Made by a program: the position numbers and the translations under genes. The notes beneath the pieces are model-generated. The model was not told the DNA's origin, ran no database searches, and was given only the letters and a program-made list of their open reading frames with translations. Below, in pieces: positions 35,162-44,233 of a stretch of DNA of 64,000 nucleotides. The stretch is from NCBI GenBank assembly GCA_009774395.1, contig VSNQ01000003.1, positions 1 to 64,000 of the forward strand, in the 5' to 3' direction. Positions within the stretch are counted from its first letter, which is position 1; the number at the start of each line of letters is the position of its first letter. The stretch comes from Lachnospiraceae bacterium (lineage in GTDB: Bacteria > Bacillota > Clostridia > Lachnospirales > Lachnospiraceae).

Positions 35162-37022
35162 TCTCCATTCCCTCCTGCTGATAATATTTGCTCTGCACGC
35201 GAAACATCTGCGCATATTTTCCATTTAGCTGCATTAATTCGCTATGCGTCCCACACTCTACAATCGCGCCCTTTTCCATAAAAATAATCCTGTCACAGAA
35301 CCGTGTGGAAGCAAGTCGATGTGACACAAAAATGGATGTTTTCCCTTCTGTTAGCTGGCTGTATTTCTGGTAAATATCATGTTCTGCAATTGCGTCCAGC
35401 GCTGCAGTCGGCTCATCTAAAACCAGCACAGGTGTGTCCTTATACAGTGCCCTTGCCAAAAATAACCGCTGTTTCTGACCACCCGATAACTCTACTGCAT
35501 TATCCACTATCCGCTTTCCAAGCATTGTATGTTCCTTATCGGGCAGTGCCTCCACCGTTTCCCTAAGACCAGCTAAGTCTATACATAATTGCAGCCGCTT
35601 CTTGTTATCCTCCTCCTTAGACCCAAACGCAATATTGTCTGCCACATTCACAGGAAGTATCTGCGCCTTCTGCAATACCACGGCAAAAAGCTTATAATAG
35701 TCACACCTTGCAAAGTCTTGGCTGTCGATTCCATTCACCAAAATCTTCCCTGTGCTGGGACGCAATGCTCCACATAACAGTTTCACAAATGTTGTTTTTC
35801 CAGCTCCATTTGCTCCTACAACGGCAATTTTTTCACCGCCTTTCATTTCTAAATTCAGATTATGAATACAATATGTATCTGCTTCCAAACTACCCCTTTC
35901 TGCAGTTTTTATTTTTAAATCTTGTGCTTCTATATTTTCTGTTCTATAAGAAAATGACACATTTTGAAAGGTAAATGTTATTGGTTTATCAATTGTTATT
36001 GGTTTCTTGTGCGTTTCCTCATCGGGAAGCTGCATAAATTTCCAAAAGTCCACAATATAATGATTTGTTTCCACATAACTTGCAACCGCATCCGATAATT
36101 TCGTCAGCCAATTCCCAACGCCTGTAATTGCTGCGAAATACAGCGTAAAATCACCAAGCGATATATTATTTTGGATAAAAAGCCAACAAAGAATCAGATA
36201 AGCAAAGCCATCTCGAATAACAATTAAAAATGCTGTTACCGCTAAATGATATGTCGTCCATTTTTGGATATTCCCTTCGATCTGAGCTTTATCGCTTATC
36301 ACCTTTTGACCGATTTGCTCAAGCAGTCTGCTTACAGAGAAAATTCGGATATCTTTTCCTTCTTGCAATCCATTTGTCCGATATGCTAGATAATTGATTC
36401 TGCGGTCAGCCGCTGCCCTATCGTCCTTATACGTCTGCTTTTTCCCCTCGGTATAAACTCCCCAAACCAATTCTATTCCAAACATCAACACAAGAACTGC
36501 AATCATAAAAAAATGCAGCCTTCCAACAATTGCGCAATAAACTACAAGACCAGCAAGCGATTCGATAAGCGAAGTTATTTTACTTAAAAATTCCACAACG
36601 CCCCAATTGGGACTGCTGACCGCCTGCCTTGCTTTTTCCATTGCAAGCTTTCCCTCACTAGAAAGAAAAACTGCATAGTCTAAAGAAACTGCTTTTTTCT
36701 CCCAGAGAACAGTTAAGGTTGTATACAAAAATCCCTGCGAACAGCCGATCAGCGCATTGTGTACTGCCATATTTGCAATGGTAATCACGGCTAATACAAC
36801 GCCAATTTGAATAATCTGGTTCCTTAAAAGCACAGCCGACACACTCTCTTGCACTGCGTCTAATACAATTTTGGGCATTATTATAAGAATCAGGGATAAT
36901 AAGATTTGTGTAACACACGCAATCACCGGCAGCAATACGCTGTACCACCGATATTGGCATATTTGATAAAGCAGGTATCGAAAACTCTGAAATCCCGCCA
37001 TAAGATTTTGACTTTTATGCAT
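35136..37022 (-). CDS. ABC exporter, first half (membrane and ATPase domains fused)
   Basis: A 628-residue fused exporter. Membrane domain residues 15-320 (WYSVLLPVIACVTQILLSLI, IIQIGVVLAVITIANMAVHN and others). ATPase domain from about residue 380: Walker A VGANGAGKTT, Q-loop VVLQKAQ, signature LSGGQKQRLFLARAL, Walker B VLVLDEPTAALDA, H-loop SHRLAS. The start at 37022 follows AAGGAAC; the frame is open far upstream through an R6 leader repeat, which is not coding. It is translated just before, and overlaps, the second exporter gene, so the two are partners. Both have normal catalytic motifs. Confidence 0.92.
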   Translation of the reverse strand: MHKSQNLMAGFQSFRYLLYQICQYRWYSVLLPVIACVTQILLSLILIIMPKIVLDAVQESVSAVLLRNQIIQIGVVLAVITIANMAVHNALIGCSQGFLYTTLTVLWEKKAVSLDYAVFLSSEGKLAMEKARQAVSSPNWGVVEFLSKITSLIESLAGLVVYCAIVGRLHFFMIAVLVLMFGIELVWGVYTEGKKQTYKDDRAAADRRINYLAYRTNGLQEGKDIRIFSVSRLLEQIGQKVISDKAQIEGNIQKWTTYHLAVTAFLIVIRDGFAYLILCWLFIQNNISLGDFTLYFAAITGVGNWLTKLSDAVASYVETNHYIVDFWKFMQLPDEETHKKPITIDKPITFTFQNVSFSYRTENIEAQDLKIKTAERGSLEADTYCIHNLNLEMKGGEKIAVVGANGAGKTTFVKLLCGALRPSTGKILVNGIDSQDFARCDYYKLFAVVLQKAQILPVNVADNIAFGSKEEDNKKRLQLCIDLAGLRETVEALPDKEHTMLGKRIVDNAVELSGGQKQRLFLARALYKDTPVLVLDEPTAALDAIAEHDIYQKYSQLTEGKTSIFVSHRLASTRFCDRIIFMEKGAIVECGTHSELMQLNGKYAQMFRVQSKYYQQEGMENAEKWENA

Positions 37023-37140
37023 AATGAAGTTCCTTTCTTTTTTCAAAATAAGTTCTTGTTTTCCTCTGCACGGGTCGGTGCAGTCAAGCAGGAAACCCGA
37101 TGAATAGGGTTCTCTATACATAGGTTCACTACTCGTGCGC

Positions 37141-37214
37141 AGACACTCGTCAGGTATGCTGACAATCTTCTTTTGAGTGCCCCTGTGCATAAAAAAACAG
37201 GGATTCTATCCCCG
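37141..37214 (-). repeat. R6 leader repeat with terminator hairpin
   Basis: On the minus strand a GGGAT/ATCCC hairpin and seven T (37214-37191) lead into TGCACAGGGGCACTCAAAAG and GATTGTCAGCATACCTGACGAGTG, which closely matches 50141-50195. It lies in the leader of the ABC exporter pair. Confidence 0.65.
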
Positions 37215-37312
37215 CAATATCATAAAACATACTTATTTTGAAAAAATTGGAACTAAGAAATCCTTGTTGCTGTAACGGCCGGAAGCTGTGCCTAATACAT
37301 AAAAGATATGAT

Positions 37313-37415
37313 TATGCTAACGACCGTTAAGATTTTCCAATTTCTGCACAGCAATATTGTATAAGCGGACAATACGTGCTGTTCTGAAAGAAAAATCTAA
37401 GCACTCGTGAATATA
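37313..37415. repeat. R1 palindromic repeat
   Basis: A full copy in the gap upstream of the exporter genes, with arms CGACCGTTAAGATTTTCC and AAGAAAAATCTAAGCACTCG. Confidence 0.82.
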
Positions 37416-37691
37416 GAATTGTAATGCGGATTTCCATTTCTTTTCAGGTAATGTTATTTTATGCTGTGGGGAAGAATGCTTTTTTGCACAACAAATACAG
37501 CGTCTGCGCGCTGTGATTTCTTGTACTATTCCTTGTATTGTATTTTATTAATTTGCAACTGTGCTTGTTGATTATTAGACTGCAAGACAAAAAATATGTC
37601 GTGCAACTGTGCCATCCGCACGCCGCAAAACGGCAATTTTCCTATATGCGGCTATGTAATATTATTACACTAAGCATCCGTCTTATCGTTG
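37416..37691. other. Non-coding stretch, nothing recognised
   Basis: No ORF with a ribosome binding site. A short GC palindrome (ACAGCGTCTGCGCGCTGT) lies near 37498-37515. Confidence 0.4.
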
Positions 37692-37805
37692 CTTAGGAAT
37701 TGTCAAAAATAACTTTTAAATAACGCGTAGGATTTTTCTTCGAGAGTGGTGCTATCGGAGAAAAAGACAAGCGGTATTAAAAGTTATTTATTTACAGTTC
37801 CTTAG
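37692..37805 (+). repeat. R4 repeat, short form
   Basis: Bounded by CTTAGGAATTGTCAAAAATA and TTATTTACAGTTCCTTAG. It shares ACGCGTAGGATTTTTCTTCG and GGTGCTATCGGAGAAAAAGA with the 22467 copy but lacks part of its core. Confidence 0.75.
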
Positions 37806-37897
37806 TATCATCAAAACTGATAGCTGCAAATTTTAACAATTAGCGCATTCTTCCACATGGACAAAGCATCATAATAACAATTTCCTCCTTTTCAACT

Positions 37898-38533
37898 CTA
37901 GTAGCAAATAAAATTCTGTTGAATCCATGCTATATAAAATTCATAATTTACTGTCACATGGTTTCGCTTTTCGTATTCTTCTTCCAAAGTGCCGCAGAAA
38001 TACCATTCCAGCAGCGTGCGGAAATTGGGGGTAATCTGTTCGCCGTGCAAAACCCCGTCTGCATCATAATATCCCTCCCAAAAACCGCCGTATTCCAAAA
38101 ATACAACAGGACAGTCTTCCCCGTCAGACTGTGTTAGATCTAAGCAGTACCAGCCGTCCATATAGCCAATTGGGAACAAATTTTTGTACTTTTCTATTGC
38201 AAGAGGCGTTTCCCAATCCGCAAACTCTTCTCGAAAACATTCTAAGTCTTCCTCTAAATCAGAACTGTCATCCGTCAAATCGTGCCAATTAATCATCTTA
38301 ATTTTAATTTCTTTATCTTTGCTATTCTCTACCAGTCCTACAATAGAGTAGGGCATCGACGAAAGTTTATATGTCGTTAAATACGCTTTAAAAAGTGCAG
38401 GAAATTTAATTTGATATGCGTGCTCAAAGGCAGTAATTTCCGCTTCGGTAATGTTGGAGGGTATTAGTTCCTTTAACCATTTTCTTTCATATAATCTTTG
38501 GAATGCGTGTTCAATAAAATCCTTGTGTTTCAT
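37898..38533 (-). CDS. SMI1/KNR4 (SUKH) family protein
   Basis: A 211-residue SUKH-fold protein: ITEAEITAFEHAYQIKFPALFKAYLTTY (residues 27-54) is the family N-terminal motif, then FPIGYMDGWYCLDLTQSDGEDCPVVFLEYGG (residues 122-152) gives the conserved strand pair, and a helical C-terminus. SUKH proteins serve as immunity factors against contact-dependent or polymorphic toxins, and as regulators in other settings. No toxin gene is adjacent, so it is an orphan here. GGAG precedes the start by eight bases. Confidence 0.88.
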   Translation of the reverse strand: MKHKDFIEHAFQRLYERKWLKELIPSNITEAEITAFEHAYQIKFPALFKAYLTTYKLSSMPYSIVGLVENSKDKEIKIKMINWHDLTDDSSDLEEDLECFREEFADWETPLAIEKYKNLFPIGYMDGWYCLDLTQSDGEDCPVVFLEYGGFWEGYYDADGVLHGEQITPNFRTLLEWYFCGTLEEEYEKRNHVTVNYEFYIAWIQQNFICY

Positions 38534-38592
38534 TCCGATATCTCCACTAAATAACCTATATTTTGCTTGTCTATTTTCCTGTTACAGAGCGT

Positions 38593-38780
38593 TATACTGA
38601 GAAACGTTAAGATTTTCCATTTCGTTCTAACCCATATTGCATAATTGCACAATATGGATTGGGCAGAAAGAAAAATCTATACTCACAAGCGCTTAGATTT
38701 TCCTTTGTGTACAGCACGTATTGTCCGCTTATACAATATGACTGTGCAGAAATTTGAAAATCTTAATGGTCGTGAGTATA
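38593..38780. repeat. Two R1 repeats in tandem (head to head)
   Basis: 38593-38677 is one copy in the orientation of the 40208 element; 38678-38780 is a second in the opposite orientation. They share the TATA at the junction. They occupy most of the 350-base gap before the histidine kinase stop. Confidence 0.85.
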
Positions 38781-38883
38781 ACCATTCATGAATATAGAAA
38801 CAATTTTTTATTATATTTTAGGATATATTTTGTTTGATGTCAATTTATAATACTGCATGGCAAAAAAATTTGCCGTACAGCTG

Positions 38884-40164
38884 CTATTTTTTAGGCAGAA
38901 CAACCGTTATCTGCACCGTCTCTGTATCTGGTGCCCAAGCCGTTATTTTGCCTTTATGCGCTTCCGTAATCGACTTTGCTATAGAAAGCCCTAAACCGTA
39001 GCCGCCTTTTTCGGAATTTCTGGACTGTTCTGTCCGGTAAAAACGGTCAAAAAACTTTTTTAGCTGCTCGTCACTTACAGAATCAGCAGAATTTCTTACA
39101 GACAATACAAGATTGTGGTTCTTCTTTTCAAGTTTCAGCACAATATCCTCACAGCATTTCTCCCTATTATCTTTCGTATACTTAATGGCATTATCAAGAA
39201 GGATTCCGACAATTTGTCGAATACTGCCCTCATCTCCGTGGCAAGTTAACATAGGCGTGATTTCTGTGTGGATATGCTTTCCTTTGCTCTTTGCCAATGT
39301 CTGAAACGATTGTACTGTTTCTCCCACTACATCTGAGATTGGGAAATCTATCATCGTGAATTGCTGCCTGCCTTCATCCATGCGTGACAGGCTTAAAAGG
39401 TCATTGGTCAGCGCTGTCATTCGCTTTGTCTGTATACTGATATCTTGCAGCCACTCATTATTCTCTCCGATTTCCATAGCAAGGAGTTCCGCGTCTGCAT
39501 CAATGATTGTAACCGGCGTTTTTAGCTCATGTCCTGCCACGGAAATAAATTGCTTCTGTTTCTCATAACTTTCTGATACAGGTAAAACGATTTTCTTTGA
39601 AAATAGCACAATAAACACAGATATTAACAAAAATCCGGCAAAAGAAATCATACAATTTGTAAACAATGTCCCTCGAAAAGATGAAAGATTTCTTCCACAG
39701 TCCAAGAATTTGACATGTATGTCATTTTCTCGATATACTTTTAAATACCGAAATTCCCCGACAAATCCCTTGTCACTTTTTTTCCTGCTGGCTATTTGGG
39801 CATATTGTGCTGCCTCTTCTTGATCCACCATTGCAATATTTTCTGTATTGATAGTTAATAATTCTCCATCTTCAGAAATATCTACAGTAAAAAATCGTGA
39901 CTCATATAAAATTTCCGGGGACATATGCCGATTGCCCCATCCCCTGCCTTGTGGTGGGATATATGGCGGTACCTCCCCATCTTTTAGCCATTTTTTTTCT
40001 AATGGTTCTGGCATATTTTCAGCAAGCACACCAAGCACTCTATCCGCATTTGCCACCAACTCCAAATAATTCCAAAAATTGCTGGATATCACAATAATCC
40101 CCAACAGCAACAAAAGCGAACCCATTGATAAAATGATAAATTTTGTTCTTAATTTTTTTATCAT
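38884..40164 (-). CDS. Sensor histidine kinase of module 1
   Basis: A 426-residue membrane kinase. Membrane segments lie at about 8-28 (KFIILSMGSLLLLLGIIVISS) and 175-197 (MISFAGFLLISVFIVLFS), with an extracytoplasmic sensor of about 145 residues containing EPLEKKWLKDGEVPPYIPPQ. The dimerisation H box is SVAGHELKTPVTIIDAD near residue 211 (phospho-accepting His). The ATPase domain has the N box LLDNAIKYT, the G boxes GGYGLGLSIAKSI and an F box KFFDRFYRTEQSR. Its partner regulator gene lies just upstream, separated by an R1 repeat. The signal sensed is unknown. Confidence 0.93.
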   Translation of the reverse strand: MIKKLRTKFIILSMGSLLLLLGIIVISSNFWNYLELVANADRVLGVLAENMPEPLEKKWLKDGEVPPYIPPQGRGWGNRHMSPEILYESRFFTVDISEDGELLTINTENIAMVDQEEAAQYAQIASRKKSDKGFVGEFRYLKVYRENDIHVKFLDCGRNLSSFRGTLFTNCMISFAGFLLISVFIVLFSKKIVLPVSESYEKQKQFISVAGHELKTPVTIIDADAELLAMEIGENNEWLQDISIQTKRMTALTNDLLSLSRMDEGRQQFTMIDFPISDVVGETVQSFQTLAKSKGKHIHTEITPMLTCHGDEGSIRQIVGILLDNAIKYTKDNREKCCEDIVLKLEKKNHNLVLSVRNSADSVSDEQLKKFFDRFYRTEQSRNSEKGGYGLGLSIAKSITEAHKGKITAWAPDTETVQITVVLPKK

Positions 40165-40207
40165 TTCTCTACCCCATTTTTCTTAGGAACTGTCCATAAA
40201 TTACGCT

Positions 40208-40310
40208 TATACTAACGGCCGTTAAGATTTTCCAATTTCTGCACAGCCCTATTGTATAAGCGGACAATATGGGCTGTGCAGAAAGGAAAATCTAATCGTT
40301 CGTGAGTATA
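40208..40310. repeat. R1 palindromic repeat inside the two-component operon
   Basis: A full copy with arms AACGGCCGTTAAGATTTTCC and GAAAGGAAAATCTAATCG, between regulator and kinase genes. The transcript must pass through it for kinase expression. R4-like TTAGGAACTGTCCATAAATT lies beside it at 40183-40202. Confidence 0.88.
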
Positions 40311-40323
40311 GTATAACATACAT

Positions 40324-41010
40324 CTATGCGTCTTCCCGCAATTCAAGAGAATATCCTGCGCCGCGCCTTGCTTTGATTTCTATATCTGCCCTTAACGCTG
40401 TTAATTTTTTCCGCAGATACGATATATATGTCCAGACAACATTACTCTCCGCATTTGCCTCAAATCCCCAAATTCTATCCATAAACTGTTCTGCCGAAAA
40501 TATCTGCTTAGGATTTCGCATTAACAATTCTATCATCTGAAACTCCTTATTTGCAAGCGTAAAGCTTCCAAATGGAGAAGATAGCGCAAAGGTAGCACAG
40601 TCTAGTGTAACATTTCCAAGATGCAGCTTGGAATCCGCCTGTGATGCGCCTGTATTCCCCCTAGTCATGGCACGGATACGGGCTAACAGCTCCTTTGCCG
40701 CAAACGGTTTTGTGAGATAATCGTTTGCTCCGCTGTCTAGCCCTAACACTTTATCATCTACTTCTGCTTTCGCTGTAAGGAGCATTACCGGCACATGATT
40801 TCCTACTTTCCGCAGCTTTTGAAGCACACTGATTCCATCAAGTTGTGGCATCATCACATCAAGAATCACACCATCATATTCGTTCGTTTCTAAATATTCT
40901 AATGCTTCTATCCCATCATATGCTGTATCAACCGTGTAATTATTCTTTTTTAATATAGCGGCTATCGCTTTAGAAAGCGAAACCTCATCCTCCGCAAGCA
41001 GCAGCCTCAT
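40324..41010 (-). CDS. OmpR-family response regulator of module 1
   Basis: A 228-residue regulator. The receiver domain (residues 1-118) has acidic pocket LLAEDE, the phospho-Asp in GVILDVMMPQLDG (residue 51), and the Lys in DYLTKPFAAKEL. The C-terminal winged helix (residues 130-225) ends with SNVVWTYISYLRKKLTALRADIEIKARRGAGYSLE. AGGAGG lies five bases before the start and falls in the 3-prime end of the DUF4353 gene, nine bases upstream, so the two are coupled. It likely regulates module 1, including its own operon. Confidence 0.95.
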   Translation of the reverse strand: MRLLLAEDEVSLSKAIAAILKKNNYTVDTAYDGIEALEYLETNEYDGVILDVMMPQLDGISVLQKLRKVGNHVPVMLLTAKAEVDDKVLGLDSGANDYLTKPFAAKELLARIRAMTRGNTGASQADSKLHLGNVTLDCATFALSSPFGSFTLANKEFQMIELLMRNPKQIFSAEQFMDRIWGFEANAESNVVWTYISYLRKKLTALRADIEIKARRGAGYSLELREDA

Positions 41011-41019
41011 ATGCGCCTC

Positions 41020-42999
41020 CTATTCTGGTTTTTCTCCATTTTCAGCATCTGATGCTGCCTCTGGTTTTTCTCCATTCCCTAAATCTGATGCTCCTTCTGG
41101 TCTTTCTCCATTCTCTAAATCTGTTGCTCCTTCTGGTCTTCCTCCGTTTCCTAAATCTGGCGCTCCTTCTGGTCTTTCTCCGTTTCCTAAATCTGGTGCT
41201 CCTTCTGGTCTTTCTCCGTTTCCTAAATCTGGCGCTCCTTCTGGTCTTTCTCCGTTTCCTAAATCTGGTGCTCCTTCTGGTCTTTCTCCGTTTCCTAAAT
41301 CTGGTGCTCCTTTTGGTCTTTCTCCGTTTCCAAAATTTGGCGCTCCTTCTGGTTTCTCCCCATTTTTAAAATTTGGTCTTCCTCCGTGCTGCCCAAAACC
41401 GCCGCCTTCACCATAAATCGTTCCCTCCGTGGTAACTTCTGTTTCGGTATCGCCCATCTTTACTGTATAAGAGCCGCCTTCCACTATACCGGGACAACTA
41501 ATCACAACTGAATTATAAGCTTTTTCCATTGTCCATGCAACCAATTCTGTACGATTGCTATCCAAAAGTACAATATCTGTTCCTGCCTTCTGCTGTTTGT
41601 CAAGGTTTATAAGCATTGCGCACTGTGTAGAATCCGAACCAAAATTTTGCGCCATGCCGCTTTGCCCTGCTGCTACCACAACACCGCCGCTTATGGAAGC
41701 TTCTATACCATAATCCAGCGCCCCATTCCCACCATTGGACGGCCCTGTCACATATATCTCCCCACCACTCACTGTAAGATATCCATTGGAATCAATGCCA
41801 TCTCCTTCAGCGTTAATATAAATTACGCCTCCTGAAATATTGATATTCGCACCCTGTTGTGTATCCCCTGCCATTTTGCCGCCACGCCTAAAAAAGTTAT
41901 CGCCAGTGTTATCACTTTTCATATTGAGCAATTCCGTTTCTGAAGGTTCTGTACGGATATTGTTATCCGTACTGGTGTTTCTTTTATCTGTGGCATTTAA
42001 TCCGTCATCCTCAGAGGTTACAGCGATTTTCCCGCCGGTAATATTGATAATTCTTGCCTCTAGTCCTTCATAGGATTTGTTGATAGCAATATCTCCACCT
42101 GCGATAAAAATTTCATTTACAGCACTAATCCCATCGCTTTCCACGTTCAACGCAAACGTGCCGTTTTCAATATACACCCAGCCTTTTTCGGTGTCATCAT
42201 CATTTGCGGAATGTATGCCATCCTTTCCCGCTTGTATGTCAAAATTTCCGCCAGCAACCGCAACACTATCCTTCCCTGCAAACCCATGAGAACTTGCTGT
42301 GATATTATAATTGCCGCCCGTTACTACAAGGTCATCTTTTGAAACTACACCATGTCCCACAGGCGATGTGATTGTAAGGTTTCCTGTGCCATTCAAAGTC
42401 AAGTCTTCCTTTGAAAAAATAACTGCATCAATATTATTATCATCTATAGGAACAAATTCGCCGCCATTTGAAAGTAAATTTTTTGTGTCATCTGCCAAAG
42501 TAATAAATACCTTATCAGCCTGCTTTATATAAATAGCGGCAGAACTGGCACTGCAAATATCCACGCCATTTAATACAAGCTGTACTTTCTCTGTCTTATC
42601 CACATCTACAATAACCATGCCATCACGAAGTGAGCCATTTAGGATATAATCCCCTTCCTTTGTAATTGTAATCGTACTCCCATCGATGCTTACCCCCTTC
42701 GCATAAGAGGAACTGCCTGCATCAGATAATGTAATTTTTTCGCAATCTGACACCTCATATGCTCCACTTAAATCACGGTCTGAAAAAGCGGTTGAAGCAT
42801 CTATTGTCGTGCCTACAAATGCGCTTTCTGATACATTTGCAGATATGACATCTATGTCATCTTTTGCCGTTTCTAATTTTGCATTATCATTCTCTGCATT
42901 GTTGTCATCCGCTTTAGCTGCATTTCCACACGCAGAAAAAAGCACACTAATCGATAAAATTACAGTCAAAACTGCTGTTCTATATTGAATCCGCTTCAT
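41020..42999 (-). CDS. DUF4353 (carbohydrate-binding-like) lipoprotein with Pro-Glu repeats
   Basis: A 659-residue lipoprotein. Signal peptide residues 1-24 with lipobox LFSAC. The body, about residues 60-510, is a repetitive beta-helix of the DUF4353 family: GNLTITSPVGHGVVSKDDLV, GGNFDIQAGKDGIHSANDDD, GGVIYINAEGDGIDSNGYLT, ISGGVVVAAGQSGMAQNFG. The C-terminal 115 residues are a 12-residue repeat, NGERPEGAPDLG, in about 9.5 copies. DUF4353 proteins often occur with CotH and VTC/DUF4956 genes. ATG 42999 has a GGAGG 12 bases upstream, slightly far. It is probably an exposed surface protein; carbohydrate binding is a family label and not shown here. Confidence 0.9.
   Translation of the reverse strand: MKRIQYRTAVLTVILSISVLFSACGNAAKADDNNAENDNAKLETAKDDIDVISANVSESAFVGTTIDASTAFSDRDLSGAYEVSDCEKITLSDAGSSSYAKGVSIDGSTITITKEGDYILNGSLRDGMVIVDVDKTEKVQLVLNGVDICSASSAAIYIKQADKVFITLADDTKNLLSNGGEFVPIDDNNIDAVIFSKEDLTLNGTGNLTITSPVGHGVVSKDDLVVTGGNYNITASSHGFAGKDSVAVAGGNFDIQAGKDGIHSANDDDTEKGWVYIENGTFALNVESDGISAVNEIFIAGGDIAINKSYEGLEARIINITGGKIAVTSEDDGLNATDKRNTSTDNNIRTEPSETELLNMKSDNTGDNFFRRGGKMAGDTQQGANINISGGVIYINAEGDGIDSNGYLTVSGGEIYVTGPSNGGNGALDYGIEASISGGVVVAAGQSGMAQNFGSDSTQCAMLINLDKQQKAGTDIVLLDSNRTELVAWTMEKAYNSVVISCPGIVEGGSYTVKMGDTETEVTTEGTIYGEGGGFGQHGGRPNFKNGEKPEGAPNFGNGERPKGAPDLGNGERPEGAPDLGNGERPEGAPDLGNGERPEGAPDLGNGERPEGAPDLGNGGRPEGATDLENGERPEGASDLGNGEKPEAASDAENGEKPE
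41023..41365 (-). repeat. 36-bp coding tandem repeat, about 9.5 copies
   Basis: Each 36-bp unit encodes NGERPEGAPDLG. Four central units are identical at protein level; outer units have changed residues (PNFG, ATDLE, ASDAE). The pattern suggests recent unit gain and loss. Confidence 0.92.
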
Positions 43000-43050
43000 A
43001 AATTCTATAAACCTCCAATTGTTAAAAATATATACTACGCCAGCCACAAG

Positions 43051-43109
43051 AGCTGTCGCATTCAGAGAAATTTATACAAGATAGTCTAACACCTTGCTGC
43101 GCCAGCCCC
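43051..43109 (-). repeat. R5-like partial repeat
   Basis: AGCTGTCGCATTCAGAG and ATACAAGATAGTCTAACACC match the 3741 R5 copy; the end is GCGCCAGCCCC. Confidence 0.55.
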
Positions 43110-43144
43110 ATTTCCTTTCGTGCAGTTATATGCATATTGATATG

Positions 43145-43320
43145 CTAAGGAATTGTTTAAAAACAGCTTTTAATATTACTTATCTTTTTCTCCAATAACA
43201 AATTGCAAAAGCAGTTACCCAAAATCAATTACACAGCCTGCTATACGCAGGATTTTTAAGCGGCACTCTCGAAGAAAAATCCTACGCGTTATTTAAAAAT
43301 TATTTCTTAACAGTTCCTAA
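43145..43320 (-). repeat. R4 repeat
   Basis: Bounded by CTAAGGAATTGTTTAAAAAC and TTCTTAACAGTTCCTAA. Core has TCGAAGAAAAATCCTACGCG, the reverse of the 22467 and 37692 copies. It separates the DUF4353 and DUF4956 genes of module 1. Confidence 0.75.
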
Positions 43321-43373
43321 AAGCAATTTCTTAGCAGTCCTAAGCAGCAGTCTTTTCAATGTTTCGTATCACC

Positions 43374-44072
43374 TTATAGTTCCGCTGTCACCGCAGTTTC
43401 CTGAATCGACATTGTTATTTCAAGGTTTCCATTTCGGCAGCGCACCGCGTCAATCAATGCTTTTTCTATCTTTTCTTCTTTTAAGGTAATATTATAGGTA
43501 AGTTTAAATAAACTTCCCATATTTGTAGTTTTTACATTAACAAGCGTGTTCTTTTGCGTAAATTTTTCAAAAATATCATCAAATACTTCGGTGTAATCCA
43601 AGTCTTCCGGTATCATAATATACATTGTCTTATCTAGTAAGCATTGTTTCTTTGCGCCAAAATCAATCATCGTATAAAGCACATTCACAAGCCCCATAAT
43701 AGCAACAAATAATACTGCAAATGCGATGTATCCCATACCCGTTATGAGACCTGTTCCCATCGCCAAAAACAACACGCCGATTTCTTTCGCTGTTCCCGGA
43801 ACAGAACGAAACCGCACAAGGCTAAACGTGCCCGCCACTGCAACACCTGCACCTACATTTCCATTTACCATCATAATCACCACGCACACAACTGCGGGCA
43901 GCATCGCTAATGTGACAATAAAACTTTTTGAGTATGTACTTTTATACATATATATTATTGCTATTATAAATCCAATTACAAGTGAACTGATAATACAAAT
44001 CATAAAATCCGATATTGCAATTATACTTGCCGATTCGGCATCAAATAATCCTCTAAAAATTGATTCTAACAT
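43374..44072 (-). CDS. DUF4956 membrane protein of module 1
   Basis: A 232-residue protein with four membrane segments in the first 145 residues (DFMICIISSLVIGFIIAIIY, FIVTLAMLPAVVCVVIMMV, VAVAGTFSLVRFRSVPGTA, LFLAMGTGLITGMGYIAFAVL) and a soluble C-terminal domain (TQKNTLVNVKTTNMGSLFKL and LKEEKIEKALIDAVRCRNGN) that looks ACT-like. The SLVRFRSV motif after the third segment is conserved with the second copy at 54930. DUF4956 genes usually lie beside VTC genes. The start at 44072 follows AAGGAAC; an earlier TTG is inside an R1/R2 repeat. A role as channel or membrane partner of the VTC protein is inferred. Confidence 0.9.
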   Translation of the reverse strand: MLESIFRGLFDAESASIIAISDFMICIISSLVIGFIIAIIYMYKSTYSKSFIVTLAMLPAVVCVVIMMVNGNVGAGVAVAGTFSLVRFRSVPGTAKEIGVLFLAMGTGLITGMGYIAFAVLFVAIMGLVNVLYTMIDFGAKKQCLLDKTMYIMIPEDLDYTEVFDDIFEKFTQKNTLVNVKTTNMGSLFKLTYNITLKEEKIEKALIDAVRCRNGNLEITMSIQETAVTAEL

Positions 44073-44099
44073 ATCGAAAAGTTCCTTTCCTATTTCTAT

Positions 44100-44225
44100 T
44101 ATACTCAAAAACGATTAGATTTTCCTTTCTAGTAACAGTTCAGATAACCCATTGAACTGTTACGTATCCAGCCATTGGAAATCGCTTCGCGATGGAATTG
44201 GAAAATCTTAACGTTTTTTAGTATT
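44100..44225. repeat. R1/R2 chimeric repeat
   Basis: The R1 arms (TATACTCAAAAACGATTAGA at 44100 and GGAAAATCTTAACG at about 44200) enclose an R2 segment at 44132-44195 in place of the R1 centre. No target duplication is seen, so this looks like a replacement rather than a simple insertion. It separates VTC and DUF4956 genes of module 1. Confidence 0.85.
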
Positions 44226-44233
44226 AATCTTCA

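Noticed and set aside
41052..41369. A plus-strand ORF of repeated Leu-Leu-Leu-Val-Phe-Leu units
   Set aside because: It is the antisense of the 36-bp repeats of the DUF4353 gene and has no ribosome binding site.
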